DNA of 64,000 nucleotides. Origin: Schistosoma haematobium (lineage: Eukaryota > Platyhelminthes > Trematoda > Strigeidida > Schistosomatidae). The position numbers and the translations under genes were made by a program. Below, one piece after another: positions 16,146 to 29,689 of the stretch; within the stretch, counting starts at the first letter, position 1; each line of letters opens with the position of its first letter. The notes under the pieces are model-generated. The model was given only the letters and a program-made list of their open reading frames with translations, did no database searches and was not told the DNA's origin. The DNA lies in NCBI RefSeq assembly GCF_000699445.3, contig NC_067195.1, positions 57,943,091-58,007,090 on the forward strand. Reading direction: 5' to 3'.

Positions 16146-16704
16146 CATTGCATATATTGAAACTATTATGAAATTATAATAAAATATAAATAAAAATTAT
16201 CAAATTGAGAAAGAAAGAAAGAAGTGTTTTTCCCATAAATTATTCCATAGAATAAGTAATAAATGAATTTTTATAAAGTATAATTTTAAGTGTAAAAATA
16301 AATAACCATGAGAACATTGAACTAACTTTATACCGTCAATTATTTTGGGTCTTTCTTTCTACGAACTAATTCTTTTTTCCTGTACTATATCCTTACGAAA
16401 AATCTTTCCTTCATATATTGCACCATTGAGTTAACTGCTTCTATGAATCCGGTGTTTGTCTTGCTGTGCTAATGAGGTCTGGCAGCTTGGATTGATGCAT
16501 GTATGTGCCTGGTCCTACGTTGTAACTGACTGACAGGCCGTCAAATACTTATTTCTACTCTCTCTCTCTCTGTCTCTATCTCTCTCTCATGGAATTTCTA
16601 TTTTGTAAACTCACTCTCCCAATATAGGCTTCAGTCTAATGAGTAAATAATCAAACTAAGCAATTAGATGATATTCAATTCTGTATTGATTGAATTTTCA
16701 CATA
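16146..16704. other. Intergenic with CT-rich microsatellite
   Basis: No gene seen. A CT/TC run lies at about 16557-16589. Confidence 0.5.
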
Positions 16705-17145
16705 CGTACTTATTTACTTACTTACTAACGCCTGTTACTCTCAGTGGAGCATAGGCCACCGACCAGAATTCTCCAACCCAATCTGTACTGAGCCTTCCTT
16801 TCGAGTTCTATCCAATTGTTGTTCATTCTTCTCATGTATGTCTCCATTTCTCTGTGTAATGTATTCTTTGGTTTTCCTCTCCTCCTTTGGCATTCAGGAT
16901 TCCATGTGAGGGCCTGCCTTGTGACACAGTTGAGTGCTTTCCTCAATGTGTGTTCTATCCACTTTCAGCGCTTCTTCCTGATTTCTTCTTCAGCTGGGAT
17001 TTGAATTGTTCTCTCCCATAGTAGGCTGTTGCTGATAATGTCTGGTCAACGGATCCGAAGTATTTTGCGTAGACAACTGTTAATAAACACTTGCATCTTC
17101 TGGATGATTGCTTTCGTTTTTCTCCAAGTTTCCGCCTCATAAAGT
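16705..17145 (-). mobile_element. SR2-like RTE fragment, copy C
   Basis: The minus strand starts at EAETWRKTKAIIQK, passes LRIR followed by TGA (17046-17048), crosses a second in-frame TGA, and ends with RTE C-terminal sequence ([19 protein letters not shown]) and a TAAG-type tail near 16705-16730. It shares the two TGA codons with copies A and B. Confidence 0.85.
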
Positions 17146-19004
17146 ACGTAGTAGCTTCTGAAAGTTTTGGTAATATTGTTTGGCATTGATCTTAACATTA
17201 TTTTAATAACACTCATCGACTTTGTTGATAATGATAAAGAAAACGTAGTATATGTGATCAAACAATTAAATTCCCTCCATAACTTCCATAGGGATTCATA
17301 GTGTGTGATTCTCATTAGGAAATCCTCCGTCAAAATTACGGTCCGTCTGCAGGTACTATTTTATTTGTCTATTTAGTGCTATCAATAATACTTCCAAATG
17401 TTAATTCTTCACATTTTGTACTAAGTGTTGTTGTTTTGTCGCAAGTGCTGTCTTTATTTGTGTCATGGCTGTGTCTGTACGTTCAATGAATTAAGGATAA
17501 TCACAGTTCAGTCATTCCACGCTACCAAAATACCCTAACTCCTCTGAGTTATTCAGTAGCCTGACATGCCACCCCACACCGAGTATCTACGATAAAACTA
17601 ACATACAGATTGATAGTACATTCTGTTATATTGCACTACAATTTTAAACTTTATTCTAACGTAGTACATGCTTGGGTGTTAGCAATTTTTTCATATTCGG
17701 TGTTTTAGTTCTACTTAACGGCCTCTCTTGTTAATATTTTGTACTGTAGTTTCATTAAACTTGCAATTATGATAGTTTGAACATCATTAGGACATAGTCA
17801 TTCACGAAATACACCAATTTTAATATAATATAAAGTCAATGACGAACAAGAAACACCGAATTAAAAAATATAGTATGAAATACTTGAGCCATTGACGACA
17901 TATCCAGATCTATTGATGATATTATAGACTTGTTAACTTGGATACCAAACAAAGCAGTGATTAATAAATGCATTAACTGGGTAGTATATTTGAAATCAAA
18001 GTAAATCAGTACAGTTAAACTCACTTTTGTTGTCTTTTTTTGAAGTTGGAAATCACAGTTAAATATATCCCTTTTTATTTCGCCTTTCTCCTTTAATATG
18101 TTAAAGCTTAAATCAGTATGGTAGTTTCTGTGTAGTTTCATGCATATAAACAAATGCATACTCTTATATTTAGTTACATATCTGATACCAATAATACTAT
18201 ATTTGGAGATAATAAACTACATTTTATAGATAATTGAACCAATTTCTTTGGCATGACAACAAACTTCTCTTTAAAATTAAAACTCGAGAAAATAACTTGG
18301 ATATGGCAGAATCGGAAAATACTGATAACCGTGTATCTTCTAACGGAACAATCTAAAGCTATTAAAGGAAGAAGAAAATGATGGCTTGGATAAAGAATGC
18401 ATTTAACCGTATGCAGATGTAACAAAAACTATGACTTCTGAACCGACGAGCTAGAACAGGCGAAACCTTCCACAGTAGGCTACAACGTGATTAAATGCTA
18501 TTGCATGACTAATATGACCAGTATCAATTTAAAATGCTTACATAACTACTCAATTTAGGAAATTACTTATCACTTACTCTTTAAGATCACTGATTTTAAT
18601 AGTATTGAAAACAATCTTTCAGCAATTTACACTCCACATGAAAGTTTTACTTCGAGCGACCATATTTTCTCATTATTGAACAATACGTTTGATCTAAGAA
18701 GATAGTAATCTTTCGAAATGTTGTTTAAAAAAATCTGTTTATTCCCATACGATGATCTTCTCTTTTGTGATTATTTTGCTTTAGAGTAGCAGTTAACTCT
18801 CGGACAATAGTACTGATATGCACTTAAACCGAGTGAGACCAATGGGTTATATTATGAGCTATATAATAGATAATTTCTAACTAACGACCTTATCGTATAA
18901 AAGTTAGTATTGTTATTGTTAACTTTCAAACTAAACATAAGAATTTCAAGCTTTTTGGAAATCTATTTATAGAGAGACTGGACATTGATAAACTCCTATT
19001 TCCA
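17146..19004. other. Intergenic, no gene recognised
   Basis: Only short chance frames are present. The longest, on - at 17836-18159, has no recognisable domain. Confidence 0.5.
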
Positions 19005-19816
19005 CATCAATTAAAAGATTTAGACTTCGCAGATGACCTGACCCTTCTCTCCCATACGCAAAACAAATGCAGGTGAAGATTATCAGTGTAGCAGCAGCCT
19101 CTGTATCACTAAGCCCCAACATACACAAGGGAAAAAGCAACATCCTAAAGTACAACACGGAGAATACCAACACAATCACACTAGATGGCGAAACTATGGA
19201 AGAGGTGGAAATATTCACGTACCTAGACATCATCATCGATGAACGTGGAGGATCGGATGCAGATGTAAAGGTGAGAACTGGCAAAGCAAATGCCGCATCC
19301 CCACAATTGAAGAACATATAGAACTTAAAAAAACTGTCAACCAATACCAAAGTCACAATCTTCAATACGAACATAAATACAGTTCTATCGTACGGAGTTG
19401 AAGCGTGGAGAACCACTAGAACCATTATCAAATTAGAACAAGTATTTATAAACTATTTTCTACGTAAGATACTCAATATCCATTGGCTGGATACCATCAG
19501 TAATACTCTGCTTTGAGAGACTATAAACCAGTTTCCAAATGAAGGGGAAATTAGGAAATGACGTTAGAAGTGGATACGATACACATTGAGGAAATCATCT
19601 AACCGCATCACTAAGCAAGCCCTAACTTGGAATCGTTAAGGGAAACAGAAAAGAGGAAGACCGAAGAAAATACTGCATCGAAAATTGAATGCAGACATGA
19701 AAAGGATGAATAGCAACTAGAAAGAACTGGAAAGGATAGCCCAGGACAGGGATGGATGGAGAATGGTGGTGAGCGGCCTATTCTCCTCCACGAGAGGTAA
19801 CAGGCGTAAATAAGTA
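19005..19816 (+). mobile_element. SR2-like RTE fragment, copy D (divergent)
   Basis: Starts at LDFADDLTLL, the catalytic box, and runs to the 3' tail GGCGTAAATAAGTAA. It encodes IHKGKSNILKYN, LDGETMEEVEIFTYLDIII and WRTTRTII, with a frameshift after the FADD box and several stops. It keeps TGG at the first site where copies A-C have TGA, so it belongs to a different, older sublineage, closer to copy E. Confidence 0.8.
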
Positions 19817-20204
19817 ATTTTGAGCTGCTTTAATAGTTTATCAGGAGTTGGTAATGATTGCTTCAATTTGAACTCTTCTGTTCATTGTCGTTGTTGTTCA
19901 CTGAATATAAAAGGGCAACTCTGAAGGGAAAAACACACCTTTTTCTCCGTTTTTATCAGTTCACTGGGTTCTCGTTCACGAGTTTGCTCAATTCAGAAAT
20001 TTTAGTTTAGTAACTTTTTCTGATAATTCACCGAAATTTGGAATTCTACTTCAGTCATTAACACAAAATAAGTAATTTTTAAGTAAATGTACCTATTATA
20101 CTACTGTATACTAGCCTGTTTGTGCCACCAATAAGTATAATTTGACAAGGTCATAAGAAGACTGATCTAATCAGAAAAGTGTGATGCATGTGCTCAATGC
20201 ATTT

Positions 20205-20258
<54 letters not shown>

Positions 20259-20900
20259 ACAATTTGTCACGTAACCTCTAATACTGAAATAGATTGAAGA
20301 TTACCGAGAACGATTTAAGGTTATAAAAATAGCTTGAATCTTATAATAGCCAAGATTTTCATGGACTTAAAAATGTGTTCTTGATTACCTTGCTGCCAAG
20401 TTATTTCTAGCACTCATTAACAAAAATTATGAGATTAGTTTGACAATGATTGCGTAGATCTAATATGTAACACCCTTCAGTGAGTAAAATGTATTAGGAC
20501 CTAGTCAAATATCTGCTATTTGCATTCTGTGCATCATACATTATCTCACAACATGAAAAATCGAAAACAAACTTTCTCTTATTTGAAGCATGAATTAAGT
20601 ATGTGTTATCATAATCAATTTCCTTAAAATATATGATTCTGCAGGCGCTAGCTAGTGATACCTAATCTACTTAATCAAAGAAGTAAACAAAGTGACTGCC
20701 ATAAATCAGAAATTATCATCAAAAACTGTTATCTTGTGCATGTGATACTTCTCGGATTTATCTGATAGACAACCTGGTGAACTCATAATCCCTTTTCGCT
20801 ATGCATGACTCTTATCTCTGATGGTTTCTGTATTTGAGGCAAGGGAAAATTTATTATACGTATATGTTCAAGGCTGGGGTATCAGTGTGGTGCATGCTAT
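19817..20900. other. Intergenic with (AT)n microsatellite
   Basis: No gene recognised. An (AT)n run of about 50 bp lies at about 20207-20256. Confidence 0.5.
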
Positions 20901-23900
20901 TTACATCGACAGACACAAATGGTTTGTAACACCAATAAGGAGTGGAATGCCTGGCAGCAGAAGGTTGAGGAGTTCGAACTAAAGAGAACAGGAATGTAAA
21001 CAGAGAATAATTATAATATCAACTCCAATGAAGGAACGATAAAATTTGCGAGAGAGAACTGATGGATGATGTGGAAATCAAGTAGTTAATGTATAGTTTT
21101 TGTTGTCTTTATGGCCCTCAAGTTATTACGTAATTTCTTCGCCAATCAAATATGACTTATTCGCACTTGTACTGTACTAAACCAATGACGTTCGTCCGGT
21201 TTGATCAGCCTACCGTCCTACTGGTCCATTGCTCGCCTAGCCCGTCCAGTTGAGTCCAGAATTCCAATAACAGCCTCCACTATGAGAATAATTTATTTCA
21301 GATATACTTGGTGTGTATACCAGAAAAACAGACAGCACCACACCATAAAATAGGTAATAACATTTATACACAATAAAGCCAAAATGTGGCTGTGAACGTG
21401 GGAGACAGTAGTCAGTGAACTGAACATAACTTAGGAAGAGTAAATCGTACAATGATAATCTATAGATCAAAATAAAGCTTATAATATAGGGAATATAGAA
21501 ATGTATAATCTAATTACTGAATAGATATACCATAAGAATATATAGATGATATTAGTCCAATAATAGGTTTGAGAAGTTACTTGAAATTTAATCTTCGCTA
21601 GGATATAACAGTTTCCTTATTTTGCCAAAGCACTATGTAATTGTACATCAAACAATAAATAGGTCTTCCCCACCGAGTCTTTGTTCACTATATCAGCATC
21701 GCACGATTTTACCATATCATATGATATCACCCGAAAAAACTAAAATTTAGGTTGTCTGCAAGTGAGTGTCCGAGGGAACTGTTCAAATCTGGTTCTGAAA
21801 GTTCGACTCAAACGCATAATTAGAAGCCTATCGATGGAGGAAACATGTATCTAGTTTTCTTGACATTCTCGGTCTTTACTGTCTTCCCACTTATTTTGTT
21901 TTATATATATGTTTATACTACTTTTCAATGTTCAGTAACCAGTTTCATTTCCAATAATTTCTGAACGTACAGTGCACTGTACGTTTATTTGTCGTGTAAT
22001 ATTCCAAAGTATTTACATAAACTAATCATATTTATCATATGCATTATAAAGATTGCATTATCTTCGCCCTTGTAACAGTTTCTGACAGTTGTTTCTGCAT
22101 TCCCCAAATGTTTGTTTGGGCAAGGCTTCCATATTCTTGTGCTCCTTGTCCTTATTATAAATACTGATTGCTGGCTTTGGACACAGCTACCACCTCTAAT
22201 TTGTGTTATTCCATGTTACGATTAACCCTTATATCATTACTGCTGTAGGCCTTTCTTTTCGCAGACGTACAGATACCTTAGGAGTTGAATTTTGTACCCG
22301 ATCTATGCATACTTCGTGATAATAAAACCGTCTTTTAAATACATAATTCTTGTGTTGTTAGAGATTTCGGTAGATTTGGCACTAATCGTGAATTTCAATA
22401 ATGACTACACCGACTTATTTTAACTTTTGAGCACACTAATGAGCAGTAAATATGTCTTATGATACATTTTTACCTTCCTAATTATATCAACGTAATATGC
22501 ATATGCGTCTTTAATGTATGTCTCTGTTATTCGTAGTGCAATTATTTCCATGAGATGTAATTATTCACCTTCACATGCTTACCTTGGAAGATTAAAACAT
22601 GCCTGTCTGTTTATCATGTGTCCATCTACTAGCCTCCGCTTCACTTTAACCGTTTGAAACATATAATCTGTGGCACAAAATTGATATTGATGTGTTGCCG
22701 ACCCGAGAGCTCTATCTTCAGTGTCTTCCCTGCGTGTTAGCCTATTTTGAATGAACGTGTAACGGAAAAAACAAGCTGAAAATTCCTCCAGGGCATTTTA
22801 TTACACAGTACTGTCAGTAATTTGTCACTTCTCCCTGTCTGCTATTTTAACCTTTATTCGGGACTTTCCTAACCGCACTTTATATTCTTCAGTCTTCTTC
22901 ATCTGAGCTCTTATTATGTGGCTTTTGTTAAAGACATGCCTTTTGTTACCTAATTCAACTGTTGAATGTTGCCGACCTGTTGATAATAAGGCCGTGTTTG
23001 ACGAAACTGAAGGTCAGGTCATGGTTCAGTGTATGACGGTCAAACTTTGACGGTCTGCTAGAATCCTTGTACATAGATATCTGATCCCATATTGTTGGTA
23101 GTATTTTTATTGATTCTCAGGTATCTAACTCTTGTATTTTACCTACTTCTTTTGTTGATCAGCACGTTAGTTTGTATTAGAGAAACCCTTGACTAAATAG
23201 CTCAGGTTTTGTCGTTCGAGGTATTCTACACTTTTGATATAGTTTATTCTCGTTCTTAAATTAGAACTGTCTAAATTGAAAAAGGGTTTGTGTTTGAATA
23301 TAATTTAATGTGATTCGCTCGAAAACGCTTCGTAATCTATACAGAAGAACGTCATCTGACCTAACCGAATAAACTTTCGTTCGTTAGTTCTACGTTCAAA
23401 CCGGCTATTGTTATTTCGGTTGTTACAACACGTGTCCAAAATACTACTGGCGTTTTATTTCTTACTTCCCGTCGTTATCAATGAGACAGATCTATAGAAT
23501 AATGATAAAGATAAGTTATGGTCTGTGTTAAGTAAGCACTATTCCATCTATTCATACAGCAGTTGATTCAATGTGCCAAATATTTCAAGCCTACATTCTA
23601 AGTTTATTGCTGTCTTAAGGAAGATAGTTTTTCTAAGCACTCATGTAAGATAAAAATGGATGTGGAAATGCACCATAAAATCTTAAACTCATTAACAATA
23701 ATTGGATCTCAGCTTCTCGTTTGACATGGTTGAAAACAATGTACGTGAACTTTATGAGATGTAAGTACAATCTTTGCATGATTTACATGCATCAAATTTA
23801 ACTGTGTTCAAACGAAAAAGAGTATCCTTTTTAACACAAAAATCTACACTGATCTCAATATTCAGTAGAATATTTTCTTCTTAATCTTGTTCAAGTTATT

Positions 23901-24529
23901 AGTTAGCCAAACTTGCCTAAGCTTACTATCCAATATCTTAGATTTTTACTATAAGAGGCTAACATCAGTGTACTTTAAGCTTTTATGCTACCCATTTTTA
24001 TCCATTTTGATAGCACTGTCTTTTTGCGGCTATTAAATTTCATTTCAATTCAGTTAACAACTTATGTTTAAACATGGACACGAATAACACATGAAGGCGA
24101 CCAGTCCGCCGTTAAGCCCTCATCTGTGGTGTGTAATGTGACAAATGCAATTGCTGCTTTCGCAATATAGAATAAACTTCACGCAAACTGCTTACTAACT
24201 TCTCAGCAAGCCAAATAGCGAAAACGTATGTAGTGCATGTTATGTTAATGCTAAAAACATGCTGACGAATAATATTTGTCTTCTGACAGGTTTACGAAAA
24301 CGATTGCATGCAACTCTGCAAGAAAAAGCTTGGAAACGGATAAACAATCAGAGGCTTGCACCTGGGTAAGGAACAAGATATTCGACAATACTAGAATCGG
24401 TAGAGCAGGCACCAACACCGATGAGGATACATAGAAAATTAAAACGGCCATAAAATCGATGGCGTTAGACCATTCCAACATTCCTCTCAGTTTGTGGAAC
24501 AAAAATGGCAAAATTCTTAGTGGAAGTCA
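20901..24529. other. Arm sequence without recognised genes
   Basis: 3.6 kb shared with the right arm. It contains a repeat with ATTCTGGACTCAACTGGACG on - near 21240-21260, also present twice in the right arm, and only short chance frames. No host exon recognised. Confidence 0.5.
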
Positions 24530-25074
24530 GGGGGAAGGCTAAAACGTGTGGAGATAGGCCTGACAACCTTATTTTGTAAATAGTTTTCAATGCTATTTGT
24601 ATTTATTTTGTCAACCTTCCACTGTATGTATATTTAACAATAAATGACTGTCACTGTTGTTTTAGTAAATGACCTTGAACACACTTTCCGTTGTTATTCT
24701 AACATAGCGTGACATATTCTTGCTGGCTAACATTTCTACTCACACATCCCTCGTTCTATTTTCGTTTGTGATTGAGTTAGCTGAAGTCTAAATCAAATAT
24801 TATCATTATTTATAGACTGTAATTGGAATATATCACATTCTACGTGGGATTATATCACTAGAGAGTTCGTCAACCTGCTCAGAATCACCAAGCATTTATA
24901 ATTGTGGATTTACATTACCGGACCTAATCAGAACACGCAACGTTTGGTCAATTTAAATAACGTCCCAAATTTTTATTGTATTTGTAACAATTAACTGTAT
25001 ATATTAATATTACTATTGATCTTTAGTAACTTTGTTTATACTTTTCGCGTTCATATCTGTCAGGTCCACCACAA
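24530..25074 (+). repeat. 5' LTR of gypsy element 1
   Basis: Begins GGGGGAAGGCTAAAACG and ends GGTCCACCACAA. Repeated at 29690-30234. Confidence 0.92.
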
Positions 25075-25180
25075 TTATTTGGTGAGCCTCGATTTTTTTT
25101 ATAAACATCTACTATATATACATCTACATTTTTTTTATTATTATTATTTGGCACGACACACCATTTTTGTTTTTGACATT

Positions 25181-26077
25181 ATGAACTCTCCTAATAAACT
25201 TATTGATATAGATAGCCCATCAACCAACCCCTTTAATTCATCACAGTCAGAAGATAATGTTTTAAACTCAATCAACGTTATTTCTGAACTAAGATTACCA
25301 ACATACGGTGTCAACAACCTTAGAATTCGGTTTGCACAAGTTGAGGCACTATTTTTGGCGAGGGGTATACGTTCGCAAGCTACCCAATATGCCCACGTCG
25401 TCGGTGCACTACCTATAGAAGTAGCAACGGAAGTCGGTGACCTGATTGACAACGTACCAGAAACTGACCCTTATGACAAGATAAAAGCTGCAGTAACCCA
25501 ACGCACATCGCTGTCAGACAAAAAACGTTTACAACAACTGCTTACCTCGTGCGAACTAGGGGATAAGAGACCTTCACAGTTGCTCCGACACATGCGACAG
25601 CTAGCCGGCCCATACAAATTAGACGAGACACTACTTAAGCAAATGTGGTTACAAAGGTTACCACATAGTGTTAGACAAATTCTCAGTATTTCAGGAACCT
25701 CTGTCATCCTCGACGATCTAGCTGACATGGCTGATAAGATGACGGAAATATATCCCGATAGTCGCGGAATCAACGCGGTACAAACCTCTAGTAGAGATTC
25801 TATGAACCCCCCTCTGGACATTCAGCAGCAAATAGCACACTTAACTCAGCAAGTAGCATCGTTGCAGGCGACAATTGCCACGATCCACTCTCGTCCTTCC
25901 AGATCGATCTCGAGAAAGCGATCAAGGTCCAGACCTCGCACAAGGTCATCCAAACGGGCAGCGGACACTCGCTGGTATCATGCGACTTTCGGGGATAAGG
26001 CACGTCGTTGCACTAAACCGTGCAACTTTACGACAAACAAGCCAGATTATCAGGGAAACGAGCCGGCCAGACAGTAA
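25181..26077 (+). CDS. Gag of gypsy element 1
   Basis: The first ATG giving family-like sequence is MNSPNKLIDID, 298 aa to TAA. The middle part (LRIRFAQVEALFLARGI, ATEVGDLI, QLLTSCELGDKRPSQLLRHM, LWLQRLP-type segment) matches the capsid-like Gag of CsRn1-clade elements. A basic Ser/Arg-rich segment precedes the nucleocapsid. The clade's unusual CHCC knuckle is seen as WYHATFG...RRCTKPC near residue 263, but its first Cys position is Arg (TRWYH), so the knuckle lacks one ligand. The gag end carries the GGGAAAC shift site. Confidence 0.85.
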   Translation: MNSPNKLIDIDSPSTNPFNSSQSEDNVLNSINVISELRLPTYGVNNLRIRFAQVEALFLARGIRSQATQYAHVVGALPIEVATEVGDLIDNVPETDPYDKIKAAVTQRTSLSDKKRLQQLLTSCELGDKRPSQLLRHMRQLAGPYKLDETLLKQMWLQRLPHSVRQILSISGTSVILDDLADMADKMTEIYPDSRGINAVQTSSRDSMNPPLDIQQQIAHLTQQVASLQATIATIHSRPSRSISRKRSRSRPRTRSSKRAADTRWYHATFGDKARRCTKPCNFTTNKPDYQGNEPARQ

Positions 26078-26098
26078 TGGCGGCGTCTGTTACTGGCC
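26053..26098 (+). promoter_or_regulatory. -1 ribosomal frameshift signal, element 1
   Basis: GGGAAAC at 26053-26059 is in slippery register (G GGA AAC in the gag frame). After a 5 nt spacer, GGCCAG plus ACAG (26065-26074) can pair with CTGT (26087-26090) and CTGGCC (26093-26098) with a 2 nt bulge. A -1 shift enters the frame that carries FLVDTGAE. Gag stops 16 nt after the heptamer. Confidence 0.8.
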
Positions 26099-29000
26099 AA
26101 CAAGTTAGCCGCCTCTTTCACATCAGGGATCGCGTTTCTGGCTCGGACTTTTTAGTCGATACAGGAGCAGAAATTAGCATTATCCCACTTCACCTCTCCC
26201 GAAGACAACAAACACCAAGCTGTCTCTCATTGTGACTAACGAATCAATTATCAAAACTTACGGAGAGCAATCTCTTATATTAGACCTCGGACTCCGAAGA
26301 CGATTCATATGGGTTTTCATAGTTGCCCAAGTCAAACGACCCATCCTCGGAGCCGATTTCCTCAGTGCCTACAATTTGTTAGTAGATATGACCAAGAAGA
26401 GATTAATCGACGCAAATACACGTTTACAGGTAGATGGTACACCTTCCAACGACTATGAAACCCATGGTGTACGGGTAATGAAACCTGCGAACAACGTTTT
26501 CAACGACATTCTGTCAGAATACGAATGCATCACGAAATCAGATTATCAAAAGGAATGTAATCCACATCAGGTGCAACACCACATCATTACCACCGGTCCA
26601 CCTATTAGCGCCAGGGCGAGTAGACTACCGCCAAGCAAGTTGCAAGTAGCTAAAAGAGAATTCGAACACATGACGCAACTTGGTATTATCAGACCACCCA
26701 ACAGTCCTTGGGCCTCGCCGTTACATATGGTACCAAAGAAAGACCAAGATTGGCGTCCGTGTGGTGACTATCGACGATTAAACAATCAAACCATTCCCGA
26801 CAAGTACCCAATTCCACATATACACGATTTTTCATTAAACCTACACGGTCAATGCATTTTTTCGAAGCTCGACCTAGTGCGAGCATATCACCAAATTCCA
26901 ATGGCACCGGAAGACATTGAGAAAACAGCCATAATAACACCTTTTGGTTTGTTTGAGTTTCTAAGGATGCCATTCGGACTGAAAAACGCTGCGCAGACAT
27001 CCCAACGCTTCATGGATGACGTAACAAGAGGCCTTGATTTCGTGTTTGCCTACATCGACGATGTTCTGATTGCAAGCTCATCTTTAGAGGAGCACATCCA
27101 ACATGTCCAGATCCTTTTTGATCGTTTTAAAGAACATGGTGTTGTCATCAATCCTTCGAAATGCATATTCGCAGTCCCAGCCTTGGAGTTTTTGGGACAT
27201 TACGTCGACTCACAAGGTATCACACCACTTCAGACGAAAGTTGAAGCTATCACTAACTACCCCGAACCAACCTCTGTGAAGCCATTACGACGCTTCCTCG
27301 GTACGTGTGATTTTTATCGCCGCTTCTTACCACGTTGTGCTGAAGTGTTACAGCCATTAACCGATCTGCTGAAAGCCGACAAAAAAAGTACGAAGAGAGA
27401 GAAGAATCAAACATTCAACCTGCCCCCTGACGCCAAAACAGCATTCGAAAAAGCAAAGTTGATGGAAGCTAATGCCACCATGCTACATCATCTAAATACT
27501 GACCCCACAACCCACTTAATTTTGTCTACGGATGCATCTCAAAAAGCCGTCGGGGCAGTATTACAACAACAGGTAAACAACATGACTACTCCCATAGCGT
27601 TTTTCTCCAAAAGACTGTCACCAGCCCAGGAACGTTATAGTACTTTTGGACGCGAACTCTTAGCTATGTATTTAGCAGTAAAACATTTCAACTTTTCGCT
27701 GCAGGTTCGTGATTTAATCATTATGACAGATCGCAAACCCCTTTGCCATTCTTTTAGCACATCGTATGACAAACACTCCCCACGAGAAGCAAGACAACTT
27801 GATTATATCTCCCAATTTGCCACAGACATCAGGTTTATCAAAGGTCATACGAACATTGTTGCAGATGCACTATCTAGGAGGGATATCAATACGATGGTAC
27901 TCAATCATGACATCAGCCTTGAAACCTTGGCTAAATTACAAGCAGACGATGCAGAATTGAAAGTCTGCAAGGAAAAGTCTAGCTTAGATCTCAAACCTGT
28001 ACCAATTCCTCTTTCAGATGCATTCATCATGTGCGACACTTCAACAGGCAACAATCGTCCGTTTGTCCCACACGCTTACCGACGAAAAATATTTCAGCAC
28101 TTGCACGGTCTTTCACATCCAGACATCCGAGCAACAAGAAAGCTCATTACCGAACGTTTTGTGTGGCCTAAAATTAACTCGGATGTTAAACGATGGACAC
28201 GTAGCTGCCTCCAATGACAACGCAGTAAAACACAGAAACACACCTCCAGTCCAATTGGGAAGTTCCCTATCCCTGACAAACGCTTCCAGCACGTGCATTT
28301 AGATTTAGTTGGGCCTCTGCCACCATCAAACTCTTTCACACATATCCTCACAGCAATAGATAGGTTCACAAGATGGGCCATAGCATGCCCCATTAAAGAC
28401 ACATCGGCAGAGACAGTGGCTTCAGTTTTCCTCGACCACTGGATATCCAACTTTGGCGTACCATCAACAATCACAACAGATCGCGGTCCCCAATTACAAT
28501 CCGTCCTATTTCACGAGTTCACCAAACTTCTTGGAGTAAATCGTGTTAAAACGACAGCTTATCATCCGGCAGCTAATGGCATGGTCGAAAGATTCCATCG
28601 CCAACTAAAAAGCTCTCTGATGGCACAACCGGACTCTTCAAGATGGAGCGATGCTTTACCGCTCGTTCTCCTTGGGATTCGCTCGTCAGTAAAGGAAGAC
28701 ATCGGATGCACGGCCGCTGAACTAGTCTATGGCACGACATTAACGTTACCAGGACAACTGGTCAAGAATGAACCCACAACGCCAGGAGACCCTTCTCGTT
28801 TTGTAAGCAGATTACTACAAATGATGCAGAACATCAGAGCAATACCACCTAGAGAACACAACAACCGAGTCCATCTCGATAAACATTTAGAAACGTGCAA
28901 ATTTGTTTTTGTTCGAGTAGACGCGGTGAAAAAGCCACTGACACCACCATATGAAGGCCCTTATAAAGTAATAAAACGCACTCACAAATATTTCATTATC

Positions 29001-29222
29001 AACAAAAATGGGAACAATGAGACAATTTCCATAGACCGAATAAAACCAGCTTTCTGCGAAGTCCCTCAAGCCACAGAAGACAATATTGCGAACAAACAAT
29101 CACTTCCATCAATTGCTAAGAAACAAGAGGAAGAGGACAAACTTAGCAATATACCCTCTTGTTTAACACGTTCTGGGAGACTTATAAAAAAACCAAAGCG
29201 TTACGTACATTTTGCCATATAA
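26057..29222 (+). pseudogene. Pol of gypsy element 1, broken by frameshift and nonsense
   Basis: The protease motif [10 protein letters not shown] is in one frame to about 26195. The rest of protease ([15 protein letters not shown]) and all later domains are in another, so a frameshift lies near 26195-26215. RT follows with [46 protein letters not shown] and catalytic YIDD (about 27051-27062). RNase H has [20 protein letters not shown] and ADALSR. Integrase has HGLSHP, then CLQ followed by TGA (28215-28217) where a zinc-ligand Cys is expected, and resumes in frame with [18 protein letters not shown] and MVERFHRQ, plus a C-terminal GPY-type module (YEGPYKVI). Two lesions, otherwise complete. 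Confidence 0.88.
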
Positions 29223-29689
29223 AAAAACTAAAACAATCAAAGCAAGTAATCAGCGAGGACCTACACTATCAATCCCATCTAAGAAAAGAAATTTTCTTCC
29301 TTTCCACAGTGTACATAATCACATTTTTCCACAATTATTCGTTTTGTCACATTTATTATTTTTATAAATAAAAAAAATTTTGTTACTATAATACACGAGT
29401 AAACCCTATTTAATTACTCGTTTATTGCACACAAAAATAAACAGTTCATTTTTTTGGGTCATTAGCAGTTTTGCACATTATTATTATCATTGTTAGCCAA
29501 CCAAGACATTAAATGACAGGGTCTTGATTTTTTGTGTGTGTGTTTATTATGCTATACTACATCTCTGCTACATTTCATACTCATCTCCACATTTTTGTTA
29601 GCTACAACTGTAAATATTATTTTTCTATACATGTATATATCATATCCTTACATTTTTTTAACATAACCAGTGTTACCTCCGGACACTCT
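29223..29689. other. 3' untranslated region of gypsy element 1
   Basis: AT-rich stretch between pol and the 3' LTR. No further frame of note. A clear polypurine tract was not identified. Confidence 0.6.

Noticed and set aside
21237..21470. Identical small frames in both arms (for example 21237-21470 and 55629-55862)
   Set aside because: Identity comes from the inverted duplication; no domain or coding signature is present.
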